Shown piece after piece: positions 52,962 to 64,000 of a stretch of 64,000 nt of DNA (the stretch's first letter is position 1; each line of letters starts with the position of its first letter). Position numbers and translations under genes: made by a program. Where the stretch lies: contig OU696577.1 in the NCBI GenBank assembly GCA_916048095.2, positions 6,127,440-6,191,439 of the forward strand. Reading direction: 5' to 3'. The DNA comes from Sacculina carcini. Lineage: Eukaryota; Arthropoda; Thecostraca; Sacculinidae. The notes under the pieces are model-generated. The model did no database searches and had not been told where the DNA came from. It saw nothing but the letters and a program-made list of their open reading frames with translations.

Positions 52962-52968
52962 TGTGTGT
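52880..52968. repeat. (GT)n microsatellite in Hel-1
   Basis: About 40 GT units. The same place in Hel-2 (58547-58581) and Hel-L carries shorter runs. Confidence 0.93.
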
Positions 52969-54544
52969 CTGTTCGACCCTCCTTGGTCCATTTTCTATCA
53001 GCTATTATTCGGCTACCACTCAGCCTACCCGCTAACAATTAATACCATCACGTTGGAAATTTTCTTGTTTACACTTTAGCTTAAATTTTAAATTTCAAAA
53101 ATGAAATCAAAAAAAGTTATAGCGGTGAAAAGACAAAATGAACCCTGAAAAATGCGAAAATTTTGGTCAATTTTCTGAAGACTACTCTTCCTAAACCAGC
53201 AATAGTACAACTATAAAAATTATACCACTGTGTATAAAATTTTCTTTTCTACTCAACAAATTATAATTTATACCCAAAAATTAAATATAAAACATGTAAA
53301 ATGAAAAACAATCAATCTACATTCAAAATTTTATTTAAACTCCACGCGTCCGATTTTCTATACTTTTTTCTCTATTTCTCAAAAACTAATAATCACACAT
53401 CTAAATAAATAATACCATCATGCTGGGAATTTTGTTTGCTACAACACGGCATAATTTTTAATTTTCGAAAGTGTATTAAACAAAAGTTACGGCGGTGTGA
53501 AGTGTAAATGACAAAAAAAGCAAAAAGGCAAAATTAGCACAAAAAACGTGAATATTTTGGTCAATATTCCGCTATCTATTCCTCATAAACCAGCAATGGT
53601 ACAGCTATAAAAATTATACTATTGTGTAGATAATTTTGTGTTCTACATGAAAAGTTATAATTTATACCCACAAATGATACAAAAAACGTGTACAATTGGC
53701 AAAATTCTCAAATACATCCAAAATTACACTTGAACACCGGGTGATTAAAATTAATTCATTTTTCTACCCATTTCTCAGGAACTATTTGTCACACATTACA
53801 ATAAATTATACCATCGTGCTAGAAATTTTGTTTTCTACAATACGGTATAATTGTAATTTTCCAAAGTGTATCTAAAGGAAGTTACGGCGGTGTAAAGTCA
53901 AAAGGACATATTGCCAATTTGACAGCTATTATGCGCACTTGCGATTACACAGGAATATACTACTGTGTAGATAATTTTGTGTTCTACAAGATGAGTTATA
54001 ATTTATACCCACAAATGATACAAAACACGTGTAAGCTTGGCAAAATTCGCAAATACATCCAAAATTACACTTGAACACCGGGTGACTAAAATTAATTCAT
54101 TTTTCTACCTATTTCTCAAAAACTAATTGTCACAAATTAAAATGAATGATACCACCGTGCTAGAGATTTTGTTTTCTACAATACGGTATAATTTTTAATT
54201 TTCCAAAGTGTATCTAAAGGAAGTTACGGCGATGTAAATTCAAAATGTCATGTTGCCAATTTGACAGCTATTATGCGCACTTGCGATTACACATGAATAT
54301 ACACTGATTTAATTTCACTGAAGTCCAATCACAATTTACGCACTTGCGATTACACAGGAATATACTACTGTGTAGAGAATTTTGTGTTCTACAATATAAG
54401 CTATAATTTATACCCACAAATGGTACAAAAAACGTGTACAATTGGCAAAATTCTCAAATACATCCAAAATTACACTTGAACACCGGGCGACTAAAATTAA
54501 TTTTATTTTTTTACTATTTCATAGTAACTATTTGTTATACATAA

Positions 54545-55560
54545 AAATAAATTATACCATCGTGCTAGAAATCTTGTTTTCTACAATACGGTATAATTTT
54601 TAATTTTCCAAAGTGTATCTAAAGGAAGTTACGGCGATGTAAAGTCAAAATGTCATGTTGCCAATTTGACAGCTATTATGCGCACTTGCGATTACACATG
54701 AATATACACTGATTTAATTTCACTGAAATCCAATCACAATTTACGCACTTGCGATTACACAGGAATATACTACTGTGTAGAGAATTTTGTGTTCTACAAT
54801 ATAAGCTATAATTTATACCCACAAATGGTACAAAAAACGTGTAAAATTGGCAAAATTCTCAAATACATCCAAACTTACACTTGAACACCGGGCGACTAAA
54901 ATTAATTTATTTTTTTACTATTTCATAGTAACTATTTGTTATACATAAAAATAAATTATAACATCGTGCTAGAAATCTTGTTTTCTACAATACGGTATAA
55001 TTTTTAATTTTCCAAAGTGTATCTAAAGGAAGTTACGGCGATGTAAAGTCAAAATGTCATGTTGCCAATTTGACAGCTATTATGCGCACTTGCGATTACA
55101 CATGAATATACACTGATTTAATTTCACTGAAGTCCAATCACAATTTACGCACTTGCGATTACACAGGAATATACTACTGTGTAGAGAATTTTGTGTTCTA
55201 CAATATAAGCTATAATTTATACCCACAAATGGTACAAAAAACGTGTAAAATTGGCAAAATTCTCAAATACATCCAAAATTACACTTGAACACCGGGCGAC
55301 TAAAATTAATTTATTTTTTTACTATTTCATAGTAACTATTTGTTATACATAAAAATATATTATACCATCGTGCTAGAAATCTTGTTTTCTACAATACGGT
55401 ATAATTTGTAATTTTCCAAAGGGTATCTGAAGGAAGTTACGGCGGTGTAAAGTCAAAAGGACATATTGCCAATTTGACAGCTATTATGCGCACTTGCGAT
55501 TACACAGGAATATACACCGATTGAATTTCACTGAAGCCCAATCACAATTAAGAATGCATC
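54545..55560 (+). repeat. 404-bp tandem satellite inside Hel-1
   Basis: The word ATTATA-CATCGTGCTAG recurs at 54551, 54955 and 55359, a constant 404-bp step, with only scattered differences. Each unit is itself a dimer: both halves have a TATAC..GTG..TAGA..TTTTGT.TTCTACAA..TATAATTT core in diverged form. Older, more diverged units extend left to about 53050. Confidence 0.88.
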
Positions 55561-55669
55561 ATATTATCTCCAAGCATGGATGGTGTGGTGTTTTTGCGTA
55601 CAGTTTAATTAATGCTACACTATACTGAATAGAAAGTCTTTATTGTCCTCAATATTTACACATCAAATG

Positions 55670-57615
55670 TTCCGCACGACGGGCGGGTAAAATGCTACTT
55701 GGAACAAAGTAAGCTACTGAATTTTACTGTGTAATTTAATTGGTTTAATTTCAAGTTGCATACGCTTAAGTTGCATAAGGATACGGGTTGTAATATCATG
55801 CAATGCCAAGTATATGCATATGCTGTTTTAGAGGAAGCATTAATCTGGAATTATAGAGATGTTTCATTGTTTTGATAGTGCTACACCTCTGAATTACTAC
55901 ACACGAAGGACGGGTGTGAATTTGAGTAGTGTTGAGGGAAAAACATCGTCAATAATTAAAACAAGAATTTACAAATTTGACTTTTCTATTGGTCGTTTTT
56001 CATCAATTTTCTTTGTGTTTGTTTCGTGTTTGAGTTCTGAATTATTCCGCACGACGGGCAGCTTTAAATATGAGGCGGGTTGTGGAAAAACATGTTTTCT
56101 AAATTGAAAGATAAATTTCACATTTAGACTTTTATATTAGCTAAAACTTTCCTGTGGGTTTGTTTTTCTTTTTCAATTTTCACTAATTTTTTTTATGAAT
56201 TGAATAATAATTATATTTTATAAACTGTTCCGCACGACGGGCGAATTAAATGTATCTATAAAAAGTGGGTTTAAATGATAGCGAGGTATATGATATTTTG
56301 CTAGCAGTAAATATTCTAGCGATAAAAGTAGGATAGCTCTTAAGCAAATGATTTTGGAGAATGATGTGAACCTTTAAATATATTTTGCGATCTGATGATA
56401 TATGTATTAGGAATAATACGTAGCAGAATATAGATTGCATAATATAATATCGGCTGTAATATCAAGGGCTGTAATATCGGTGTAATCCAAAAAATATCAA
56501 CTGTATGAATATGATGCATTAGTGGAAGCATTAACCGGGAATTATGAGATAATATGATAATGGTGTATAATTATATCGCATTATGCAACAAATGTGAATT
56601 TAGCTGCCTTACAGTTTGGTCCCGATACTATATTGGCGGGTTGAGAGAAAAGTATTGGTGGGCCGCGTGTTTGGGACCCCTGGGATAGATAATCTCAGTC
56701 TTCTGATTACAAATTATGATCGCATCAGTATATTTTGTGATCACAAACTAATAAGTTAAATCACCTCAGACTAGGCTGAGAGCGGTCAAGATTGGATGGT
56801 TGGGTTGGGTTGGATAGGTTTGACTCAGGTTATATTGGGTTTTAATGATAGCGGAAAATATATAAATTTTAACAATAAATATTATAGCGGTAAATGTGAA
56901 ATGTACTTAAGCAAATGATATTGGGTAATGATGTTAAGTAATAAATATAGTTTGGAAACATTCTGATGAAAAGATTTCATCATCTTTCATTGTTTGTTTC
57001 GTGTTTGTGTTCTGAATTATACCACACGACGGGCAGATTTATATATCAGGCGGGTTGAGGGATAATATTTGTCAAAATAAGAACAAAAATATTCACATTT
57101 AGACTTTTCTATTGGTTAAGATATTTATAGGTTACATTTTTTGCTTTTCAATTTGTATTCATTATATTTTATGGATTTGATATGAATTTTATTGTATGAA
57201 TTGTTCCGCACGACGGGTGGGTTTAAAAAAGTGTTTTTAGATCATTTTTTCAAATGGTTCATTTAAAAAAAGGTTTTTTTTTTTAAATAAAAATGTTCCG
57301 CGGGCAGCAACTATAGACAATAGAACGTTCAATTTACCCTGTAGAATTAATCCATACACAAAACCAATGGATTTGACTTCAAGATGCAGAACGGATCGTG
57401 TTCGAGTTCTGAATTATTCAGCACGACGGGCGGGTTTAAAAATGACTCAGGCGGACTGAGGGGAAATATTGTGTCGAAATAAAAATAATTAAACTTATAA
57501 TTTTCAATTGATTAATATTTTTATGAGTGTACCCTATTTCATTTTTATTTTTCCATATTTTTTATGAATTGAATATGAATTTCATGTTATGAATTGCTCC
57601 GCACAACTGGCGGGT
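55670..57615 (+). repeat. Hairpin-motif zone of Hel-1
   Basis: Motifs of the form TTCCGCACGACGGGCGGG lie at about 55672, 56046, 56230, 56990 (degenerate), 57206, 57416 and 57597. They alternate between type A, followed by TTTAAATATGAGGCGGGTTG, and type B, followed by TTTTAATGCTA. A to B spacing is 160-200 bp. The sequence between them is AT-rich and non-coding. Confidence 0.75.
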
Positions 57616-57625
57616 TTTAATGCTA

Positions 57626-58076
57626 TATATATACATAAAGAAGAAATTATCTGTCTGTCTGTGTATGTATGCTTGAATATGAGGTGACATAATTGCGCTG
57701 GTTCATGGTTCGCTGGTTCAATGATCAGGGGCTTCAAACGCAAACGAAGCGATGGCTCATTTTTATGAAATAAAAATGTCCCGCGGGCAGCAATAAAACG
57801 TTCAATTTCACCGTGTAGAATGAATTCATATACAAAACTAATGGATTTGACTTCAAGAACCAGAACGGATGGTGTTCGAGTTCTGAATTATTCCGCACGT
57901 CGGCCGGGTTTAAATATGAGGCGGGCTGAGTGAAAATATTTTGTCAAAATGTAAATTAAAAATAATGAAATTTAGACTTTTTAATTGATTAAGGTTTTTA
58001 TGAGTTTGCCTTATTTATTTTTAATTTGCAATATTTTTATGAATTCTTCCGCACAACGGGCGGGTTTTAATGCTAG
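57626..58076 (+). mobile_element. Short Helitron-like copy n1 (about 450 bp)
   Basis: Starts TATATACATAAAGAAGAAAT and TATCTGTCTGTCTGTGTATG, contains a TGTCCCGCGGGCAGC word, a type-A motif and, at the end, a type-B hairpin and GGGTTTTAATGCTAG. It is directly followed by a second copy. Confidence 0.7.
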
Positions 58077-58521
58077 TATATACATAAAGAAGAAATTATC
58101 TGTCTGTCTGTGTATGTATGCTTGAATATGAGGTGACATAATTGCGCTGGTTCATGGTTCGCTGGTTCAATGATCAGGGGCTTGAAACGCAAACGAAGCG
58201 ATGGCTCATTTTTATGAAATAAAAATGTCCCGCGGGCAGCAATAAAACGTTCAATTTCACCGTATAGAATGAATTCATATACAAAACTAATGGATTTGAC
58301 TTCAAGAACCAGAACGGATGGTGTTCGAGTTCTGAATTATTCCTCACGTCGGGTTTGAATATGAGGCGGGCTGAGTGAAAATATTTTGTCAAAATCAAAT
58401 TAAAAATAATGAAATTTAGACATTTTAATTGATTAAGGTTTTCATGAGTTTGCCTTATTTATTTTTAATTTGCAATATTTTTTATGAATTGTTCCGCACA
58501 ACGGGCGGGTTTTAATGCTAG
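58077..58521 (+). mobile_element. Short Helitron-like copy n2 (about 445 bp), tandem with n1
   Basis: About 95% identical to n1, with an 8-bp deletion at the type-A motif. It ends CTAG at 58518-58521, after which TCTATATACATAAAAGAG, the start of Hel-2, follows without a gap. Confidence 0.7.
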
Positions 58522-58542
58522 TCTATATACATAAAAGAGATC

Positions 58543-58585
<43 letters not shown>

Positions 58586-60775
58586 TCCCACCCTCCTTGG
58601 TTCATTTTCTATGAGCTGCTACTCGGCCATCACTTGGCGTACCCGCTAAAAATTTATACCATTACGTTGGAAATTTTCTTTTCTACACTTTAATATAAAT
58701 TATTAATTTTAAAATTGAAACCAAAAAAAGTTATTGACAAAAAGACAAAACGAACCCTGAAAAATGCGAAAATTTCGGTCAATTTTCTGATGACTACTCT
58801 TCCTAAACCAGCAATGGTAAAACTATACACATTATACCACTGTGTAGAAAATTTTATGTTCTATTCAACGCACTATAATATAAACCCAAAAATTGAATAT
58901 AAAACATGTAAAAAGGAAAAAAATTCAATCAACATTCAAAATATTTTTTAAACTCCACGCGTCCGATTTTCTATACTTTTTTCTCTCTTCCTCAAAAAAT
59001 AATAATCAGACATCTAAATAAATAATACCATCATGCTGGGAATTTTGTTTTCTACAACACGGTATAATTTTTAATTTTCCAAAGTGTATTAAAAAAAAGT
59101 TACGGCGGTGTGAAGTGTAAATGACAAAGTCAAAAAGGCAAAATTAGCACACAAAAACGTGAATATTTTGGTCAATATTCCGCCATCTATTCCTCATAAA
59201 CCAGCCATGGTACAGCTATAAAAATTATACTATTGTGTAGATAATTTTGTGTTCTACAAGAAAAATTATAATTTATACCCACAAATGATACAAAAAACGT
59301 GTGAAATAGGCAAAATTCTCAAATGCATCCAAAATTACACTTGACCACCGGGCGACTAAAATGAATTCATTTTTCTAATATTTCTCAGTAACTCTTTGTT
59401 ATACATAAAAATAAATTATACCATCGTGCTAGAAATCATGTTTTCTACAATACGGTATAATTTGTATTTTTCCAAAGTATATCTGAAGGAGTTTACAGCG
59501 GTGTAAAGTCAAACGGACATATTGCCAATTTGACAGCTATTATGCGCACTTGCGATTACACAGGAATATACTACTGTGTAGATAATTTTGTGTTCTACAA
59601 GATAAGTTATAATTTATACCCACAAATGATACAAAAAACGTGTAAAATTGGCAAAATTCTCAAATACATCCAAAATTACACTTGAACACCGGGCGACTAA
59701 CATTTATTCATTTTTCTACTATTTCTCAGTAACTATTTGTTACACATAAATATAAATTATACCATCGTGCTAGAAATCGTGTTTTCTACAATACGGTATG
59801 ATTTGTAATTTTCCAAAGTGTATCTGAAGGAAGTTACGGCGGTGTAAAGTCAAAAGGACATATTGCCAATTTGACAGCTATTATGCGCACTTGCGATTGC
59901 ACATGAATATACACTGATACTTTCACTGAAGTCCAATCGCAATTTACGCACTTGCGATTACACAGGAATATACTACTGTGTAGAGAATTTTGTGTTCTAC
60001 AATATAAGTTATAATTTATACCCACAAATGATACAAAAAACGTGTAAAATTGGCAAAATTCTCAATTACATCCAAAATTTCACTTGAACACCGGGCGACT
60101 GAAATTTATTCCTTTTTCTACTATTTCTCAGTAACTATTTGTTATACATAAAAATAAATTATACCATCGTGCTAGAAATCTTGTTTTCTACAATACGGTT
60201 TAATTTTTAATTTTCCAAAGTGTATCTGAAGGAAGTTACGGCGGTGTAGAGTCAAAAGCACATATTACCAATTTGACAGCTATTATGCGCGCTTGCGATT
60301 ACACAGGAATATACACCGATTAAATTTCACTGAAGCCCAATCACAATTAAGAATGCATCATATTAGCTCCAAGCATGGATGGTGTGGTTTTATTGGGTAC
60401 AGTTTAATTAATGCTACACTATACTGAATAGAAAGGCTTTATTGTCCTCAATATTTACACATTAATTGTTCCGCCCGACGGGCGGGTAAAATACTACTGG
60501 GAACAAAGTTAACTACTGAATTTTACTGTATTATTTAATTGGTTTAATTTCAAGTTGCATAAGCTTAAGTTGCATAAGGATATGGGTTGTAATATCATGC
60601 AATGCCAACTATATGCATATGCTGTTTTAGCGGAAGCATAAATCTGGAATTATAGAGATGACAGAAAGTTTCATTGTTTTGATAGTGTTACACTTCTGAA
60701 TTACTACACACGAAGGATGGGTGAGAATTTGAGCAGTGTTCAGGGAAAAAACTTCGACAATAATTAAAACAAGAA

Positions 60776-60780
60776 TTTAC
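60776..60780. repeat. 5-bp target-site duplication of Ty3-I (left), TTTAC
   Basis: TTTAC here and at 63037-63041. The uninterrupted site is present in Hel-1 near 55969 (AAGAATTTACAAATTTGAC). Confidence 0.9.
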
Positions 60781-60831
60781 TGTAGGTTTTATGTTAACAA
60801 ACGTGTAGAAGTGTATGCTTACTTTTATCAT

Positions 60832-60862
<31 letters not shown>

Positions 60863-60979
60863 TTGCGTTGTGTAGAAGTGTATGCGTACATTTATCATTG
60901 TGTGTGTGTGTGTGTGTGTTTGCGGTGTGTAGAAGTGTATGCGTGCCTTGATCGTTGTGCGTGTTTGCGGTGTGTAAAA
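60781..60979 (+). repeat. Left LTR of Ty3-I, 3'-deleted
   Basis: Matches 62568-62760. It is composed largely of three variants of a GTGTAGAAGTGTATGCNTNC unit separated by GT runs. Confidence 0.9.
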
Positions 60980-62572
60980 CATGACCCTGTGCGTGGTCGA
61001 TGGGCGGTGCGAGGAGAAAAAGCTCGAGTGTGGGTCGATGCAAGCAACCTTGCTCTTGGAGCTGCAATCGAGGTGGATGGCGAGATTGTTGAGGACGGCA
61101 GCTGGCTGAGGAAAAACAACGTACAGCACATTAACATGGCAGAACTGGAGGCAGTCATAAAAGGTCTAAATTTGGCTCTCGTGTGGCACTTTAACGAAAT
61201 TGAGCTAATGACTGATTCTGAGACTGTTGCTCGATGGATGTCTGATCTTTTGAGTGATAAATCGCGTCTGCGCACAAAAGCGGCCGGAGAAATGCTCGTG
61301 CGCAGAAGACTGGATATTGTCAAATGTCTCATTGACGAGTATCAGTTGAAAGTGAGCGTGAAGCTAGTTTCATCGAGAGAAAACAAGGCAGATCGACTTA
61401 CTCGTGTGCCCAGGAAATGGCTAGAAAACAGATGTGCATGTGAAAATGAGCACGCAGTATCATGTTGCGCAGTGATGGTGAAATCAGAAGATCACATCCG
61501 CAGGGTGCACCACGAGATGGGACACCCAGGAGTCAAGCGAACTCTCTATTTTGTAAGAAGGTCTGGAAATAACGCAAGTCGAAGAGATGTTGCAAAAGTG
61601 GTGTCGACATGCGAGGTGTGCAAATCCATTGATCCACCATCAGTGAAGTGGAAAAGAGGGCAACTGAGTGTGGATAAGATGTGGGAACGGTTAGCCATGG
61701 ACATAACGCACTTCAGAGGCAAGATGTATTTGACACTAATTGACTGTGGTCCTTCTCGATTTGCTGTCTGGAGGGAGTTGCGGTCTCACGGTGTTGAACA
61801 CGTGATCGAGAAGCTGCAGGAAGTGTTTTTTGAACGTGGCCCACCAGTGTCTATTCTCACAGACAATGAAACGTCATTTCGCAGTCAAAGGTTCGGCCAC
61901 TTTGTCAGGGAATGGGGAGTGAGTCTGAGATTCAGATGCGCCTACGTGCCGTCTGGCAACGGAATTGTTGAGCGTAATCATAGAACAGTGAAGGTCATTG
62001 CCGCGAGAAAAGGATGTGCGGTTGCTGAAGCTGTCTATTTGTATAACGTCGCACCGTTAGACGATAGCTCCGCCAGCAGTTCGCCCGCTTCGTTATTGCA
62101 CAACTACGAGGTGAGGACGAAATGTGACCAGGCGTCGCCGGAGGTGAGAGATGCAGCCGCGTCGAAATATATGGTGGGCGATTTGGTCTGGGTGAAGCCG
62201 CCAAGTGCCAGATGTACTGATAAATATGCTGAAGGTGTGGTGACTGGTGTTGTTTCTGCCCAGTGTGTGCAGGTGGACGGGACGAACAGACACATTCGTG
62301 ATTTGAGACCAAGACTTGCAAGCGAAGCTGAGAGACAGACGAAGGATGTGGAGGAGTTCGTGGAGGAGACAAAGGAGGACGATGAGGAGGAACTCATCGC
62401 GTGGTTTCCTGTGGCGCCGCAGACAAGTGCGTGTGATGACGAGAGTAACCAGATCAGCCTGGCGCAATCCCGTGAGAACGTTCCGATCCGGAGATCAGAA
62501 CGAATTCGTGCAAGGCGTGGAGGCGGTCGAGTGTGCTATCTATGTGATTGTAACAATCAGGAGGAGGTGTAG
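60980..62572 (+). pseudogene. Ty3-I RNase H and integrase (5'-deleted pol)
   Basis: An open frame of about 530 codons. It runs through into the LTR part on the left by chance. RNase H: VWVDASNLALGAAI (first Asp), INMAELEAVIKGLNLAL (Glu), MTDSETVARWM (Asp), ENKADRLTRVP (last Asp). Integrase: H..H and C..C zinc site (HHEMGHPG ... CEVCKS), then AMDITHF, LTDNETSF and NGIVERNHR, a D,D35E set. C-terminal: GDLVWVKPPSARC and NRHIRDLRPR, then an acidic stretch and a basic end (RRSERIRARRGG). The stop codon TAG lies on the first bases of the LTR (62570-62572). The reading frame is undamaged, so the deletion is recent. The Glu-containing AELEA motif is unlike the usual Ty3 RNase H. Confidence 0.9.
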
Positions 62573-63036
62573 GTTTTATGTTAACAAACGTGTAGAAGTG
62601 TATGCTTACTTTTATCATTATGTGTGTGTGTGTGTGTGTGTGCTTGCGTTGTGTAGAAGTGTATGCGTACATTTATCATTGTGTGTGTGTGTGTGTGTGT
62701 TTGCGGTGTGTAGAAGTGTATGCGTGCCTTGATCGTTGTGCGTGTTTGCGGTGTGTAAAAGTGCATCTGTACTGTTGACCCTTTGACGTAGGTGTATGTG
62801 TGCATATGGAAATACAAGAGTGTATGCGTGTGTGCGCGTAAAGGTCACGTGATGCGAGGTGACAAATAGGAAGGCGCGCTTGCGTTACGGGTCTGTTGTT
62901 GGCGAGAGTGGCGAGTGTGTGGATCAAGTTTCGCGTTGAGTGGCGTTTGAGTGTTGTGTTCTTCTGTGTTGGTGTATTATATAGTGAGGTTTCTGGTGTG
63001 ATATTGTTTTTTTGTGTACTCATTAAATTTTCTACA
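62568..63036 (+). repeat. Right LTR of Ty3-I
   Basis: 469 bp, preceded by the purine tract CAGGAGGAGG. The terminal TGTAG/CTACA are inverted repeats. Confidence 0.9.
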
Positions 63037-63041
63037 TTTAC

Positions 63042-64000
63042 AAATTTGACTTTTTCTATTGGTCGTTTTTCATCAATTTTCTTTGTGTTTGTTTCGTGTT
63101 TGAGTTCTGAATTATTCCGCACGACGGGCAGCTTTAAATATGAGGCGGGTTGTGGAAAAACATGTTTTCTAAATTGAAACATAAATTTCACATTGATACA
63201 TTTATATTGGCTAAAACATTTCTATGGGGTTTTTTCAATTTGCATTAATTTTTTTATGAATTGAATATTAATTATATTCTATGAACTGTTCCGCACGACG
63301 GGCGGGCTTAAATGTATATATAAAGAGTGGGTTTAAATGATAGCGAGGTATATGATATTTTGCTAGCAGTAAATATTCTAGCGATAAAAGTAGAATAGCT
63401 CTTAAGCAAATGATGTTGGAGAATGATGTGAACCTTTAAATATCCTTTGCGATCTGATGATATATGTATTAGGAACAATACGTAGTAGAGTATAAATTGC
63501 ATAATATAATATCGGCTGTAATATCAAGGGCTGTAATATCGGTGTAATCCAAAAAATAATAACTGTATGAATATGATGCATTAGTGGAAGCATTAACCGG
63601 GAATTATGAGATAATATTATGGAAAAAATTCATATATATACTAAAAAATTCATTGTTATTTTGTGTTTACATTTCCAAATTATTCCTGACGACGGGTGGG
63701 CTCAAGTATGAGGCGGGTTGACTGAATAATATGTCGTCAATTATTAGAAAAAGAATATGCAAATTCAGAACAGGAATTCTCTATTGTATAGATTTTACAA
63801 TTTAGAGTTTTCCATTAGACTGGCTGTTTGCATTTAAATATGTGTTACTTTTGTTTTATTAATTGTTCCGCACGACGGGTGGGTTTAAATATTTAATGTT
63901 ACCGTGTAGAATGAGTTCATATACAAAACTCACGGGCTTGACTTCAAGATCCAGACTCACTAATGAAAATGTGAATTAAATGGTGTATAATTACATCATA
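63042..64000 (+). other. Hel-2 continuation: hairpin zone, no gene
   Basis: Closely similar to 55974-56600 in its first 600 bp (same type-A and type-B motifs and AT-rich filler), then related, more diverged sequence with motifs at 63690 and 63866. No ORF above 93 codons. Confidence 0.7.

Larger units (their letters stand above)
52798..57625 (+). mobile_element. Helitron-like non-coding element (Hel-1), about 4.8 kb
   Basis: Starts with a TA run, then AAGAGATCCTCT, a GT run and a CCCTCCTTGGTCCATTTTCT stretch. The middle (53040-55560) is made of ~200-bp AT-rich units. The end (55670-57625) holds at least eight GC-rich hairpin motifs. It ends GCGGGTTTTAATGCTA next to the following short copy. 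No ORF above 82 codons occurs and there is no Rep/helicase. The call rests on the resemblance of the 3' hairpin plus CTAG end and the TATATAAAAGAG start to Helitrons. I see no TC/CTRR pair on an empty site. Confidence 0.6.
60781..63036 (+). mobile_element. Ty3-I: LTR retrotransposon with a large internal deletion
   Basis: The left LTR is present only for its first 199 bp (60781-60979) and is fused to the middle of pol. The right LTR is complete (62568-63036, 469 bp, TGTAGG...CTACA). The shared LTR part is identical except for the length of a GT run. Gag, protease and RT are missing. The family is that of Ty3-D and Ty3-E. Confidence 0.9.
58522..64000 (+). mobile_element. Helitron-like element Hel-2, interrupted by Ty3-I, runs out of the window
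   Basis: TC start at 58522, AAAAGAGATCCTCT, a GT run at 58547-58581 and the same CCCTCCTTGGTTCATTTTCT stretch as in Hel-L. AT-rich ~200-bp units follow to about 60330. Motifs are at 60474 (a perfect hairpin, CCGCCCGACGGGCGG), 63116, 63290, 63690 and 63866. Ty3-I sits at 60781-63036. No coding sequence of its own is present. Confidence 0.6.

Noticed and set aside
55670..58521. CRISPR-like pattern of a GC-rich motif with AT-rich spacers
   Set aside because: Spacing is irregular (155-750 bp), spacers are themselves repeats, and the genome is clearly eukaryotic. Read as hairpins of Helitron-like ends instead.
60815..60979. N-terminal extension of the Ty3-I frame
   Set aside because: This is LTR sequence (GT runs) that happens to be open and in phase. 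The real coding part starts after the deletion junction.

Overview
This is nuclear DNA of an invertebrate animal, almost entirely transposable elements nested in one another, with one host gene at the left end. The animal assignment rests on introns with GT/AG ends, a Tollip gene (C2-end exon, linker exon, CUE exon), long GT, CA and TA microsatellites, and animal-type elements: non-LTR retrotransposons, Ty3/gypsy elements of the CsRn1 type with a tRNA-Trp primer site, hAT, pogo/Tigger, mariner and Helitron-like elements. I cannot name the phylum. An arthropod or a lophotrochozoan would fit. No bacterial, viral or CRISPR gene was seen, and no env gene in any LTR element. Labels such as Ty3-A or LINE-C are local to this report.

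Layout. 1-7111: last three exons of Tollip (+ strand). Its 6-kb intron carries a full-length single-ORF LINE (LINE-A, minus) plus a 5'-truncated copy of the same family, both abutting TTG/AAC repeats. 7112-10239: 3' flank, a possible LTR-like promoter, and a broken RTE-type LINE. 10240-16343: an internally deleted Tigger split by the CsRn1-type element Ty3-A. 16344-19000: TA repeats, a broken mariner of D,D41D spacing, a 176-bp inverted repeat and a CA microsatellite. 18998-25487: LINE-C, split by Ty3-B, a 5-kb element with 99.6% identical LTRs and one open 1508-codon ORF. 25490-28481: a Helitron-like repeat (minus). 28489-37010: Ty3-C, with a hAT element inserted in its right LTR. 37011-40030: Ty3-D remnant. 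40530-47460: a LINE 3' end, then Ty3-E split by Ty3-F, which has an internal segment inverted in place. 47540-48620: LINE-B 3' end. 48631-52790: Ty3-G (sister of Ty3-A) fused to the 5' end of a different element (Ty3-H), whose promoter carries heat-shock elements. 52798-64000: long non-coding Helitron-like repeats, two short tandem copies, and a third copy holding a deleted LTR element (Ty3-I).

The nesting gives relative ages: Ty3-B after LINE-C; Ty3-A after Tigger; hAT after Ty3-C after Ty3-D; Ty3-F after Ty3-E; Ty3-I after the Helitron-like repeat. Ty3-B is the only Ty3 element that looks intact. LINE-A is also open over its whole length. No autonomous Helitron Rep/helicase gene, tRNA or rRNA was recognised.
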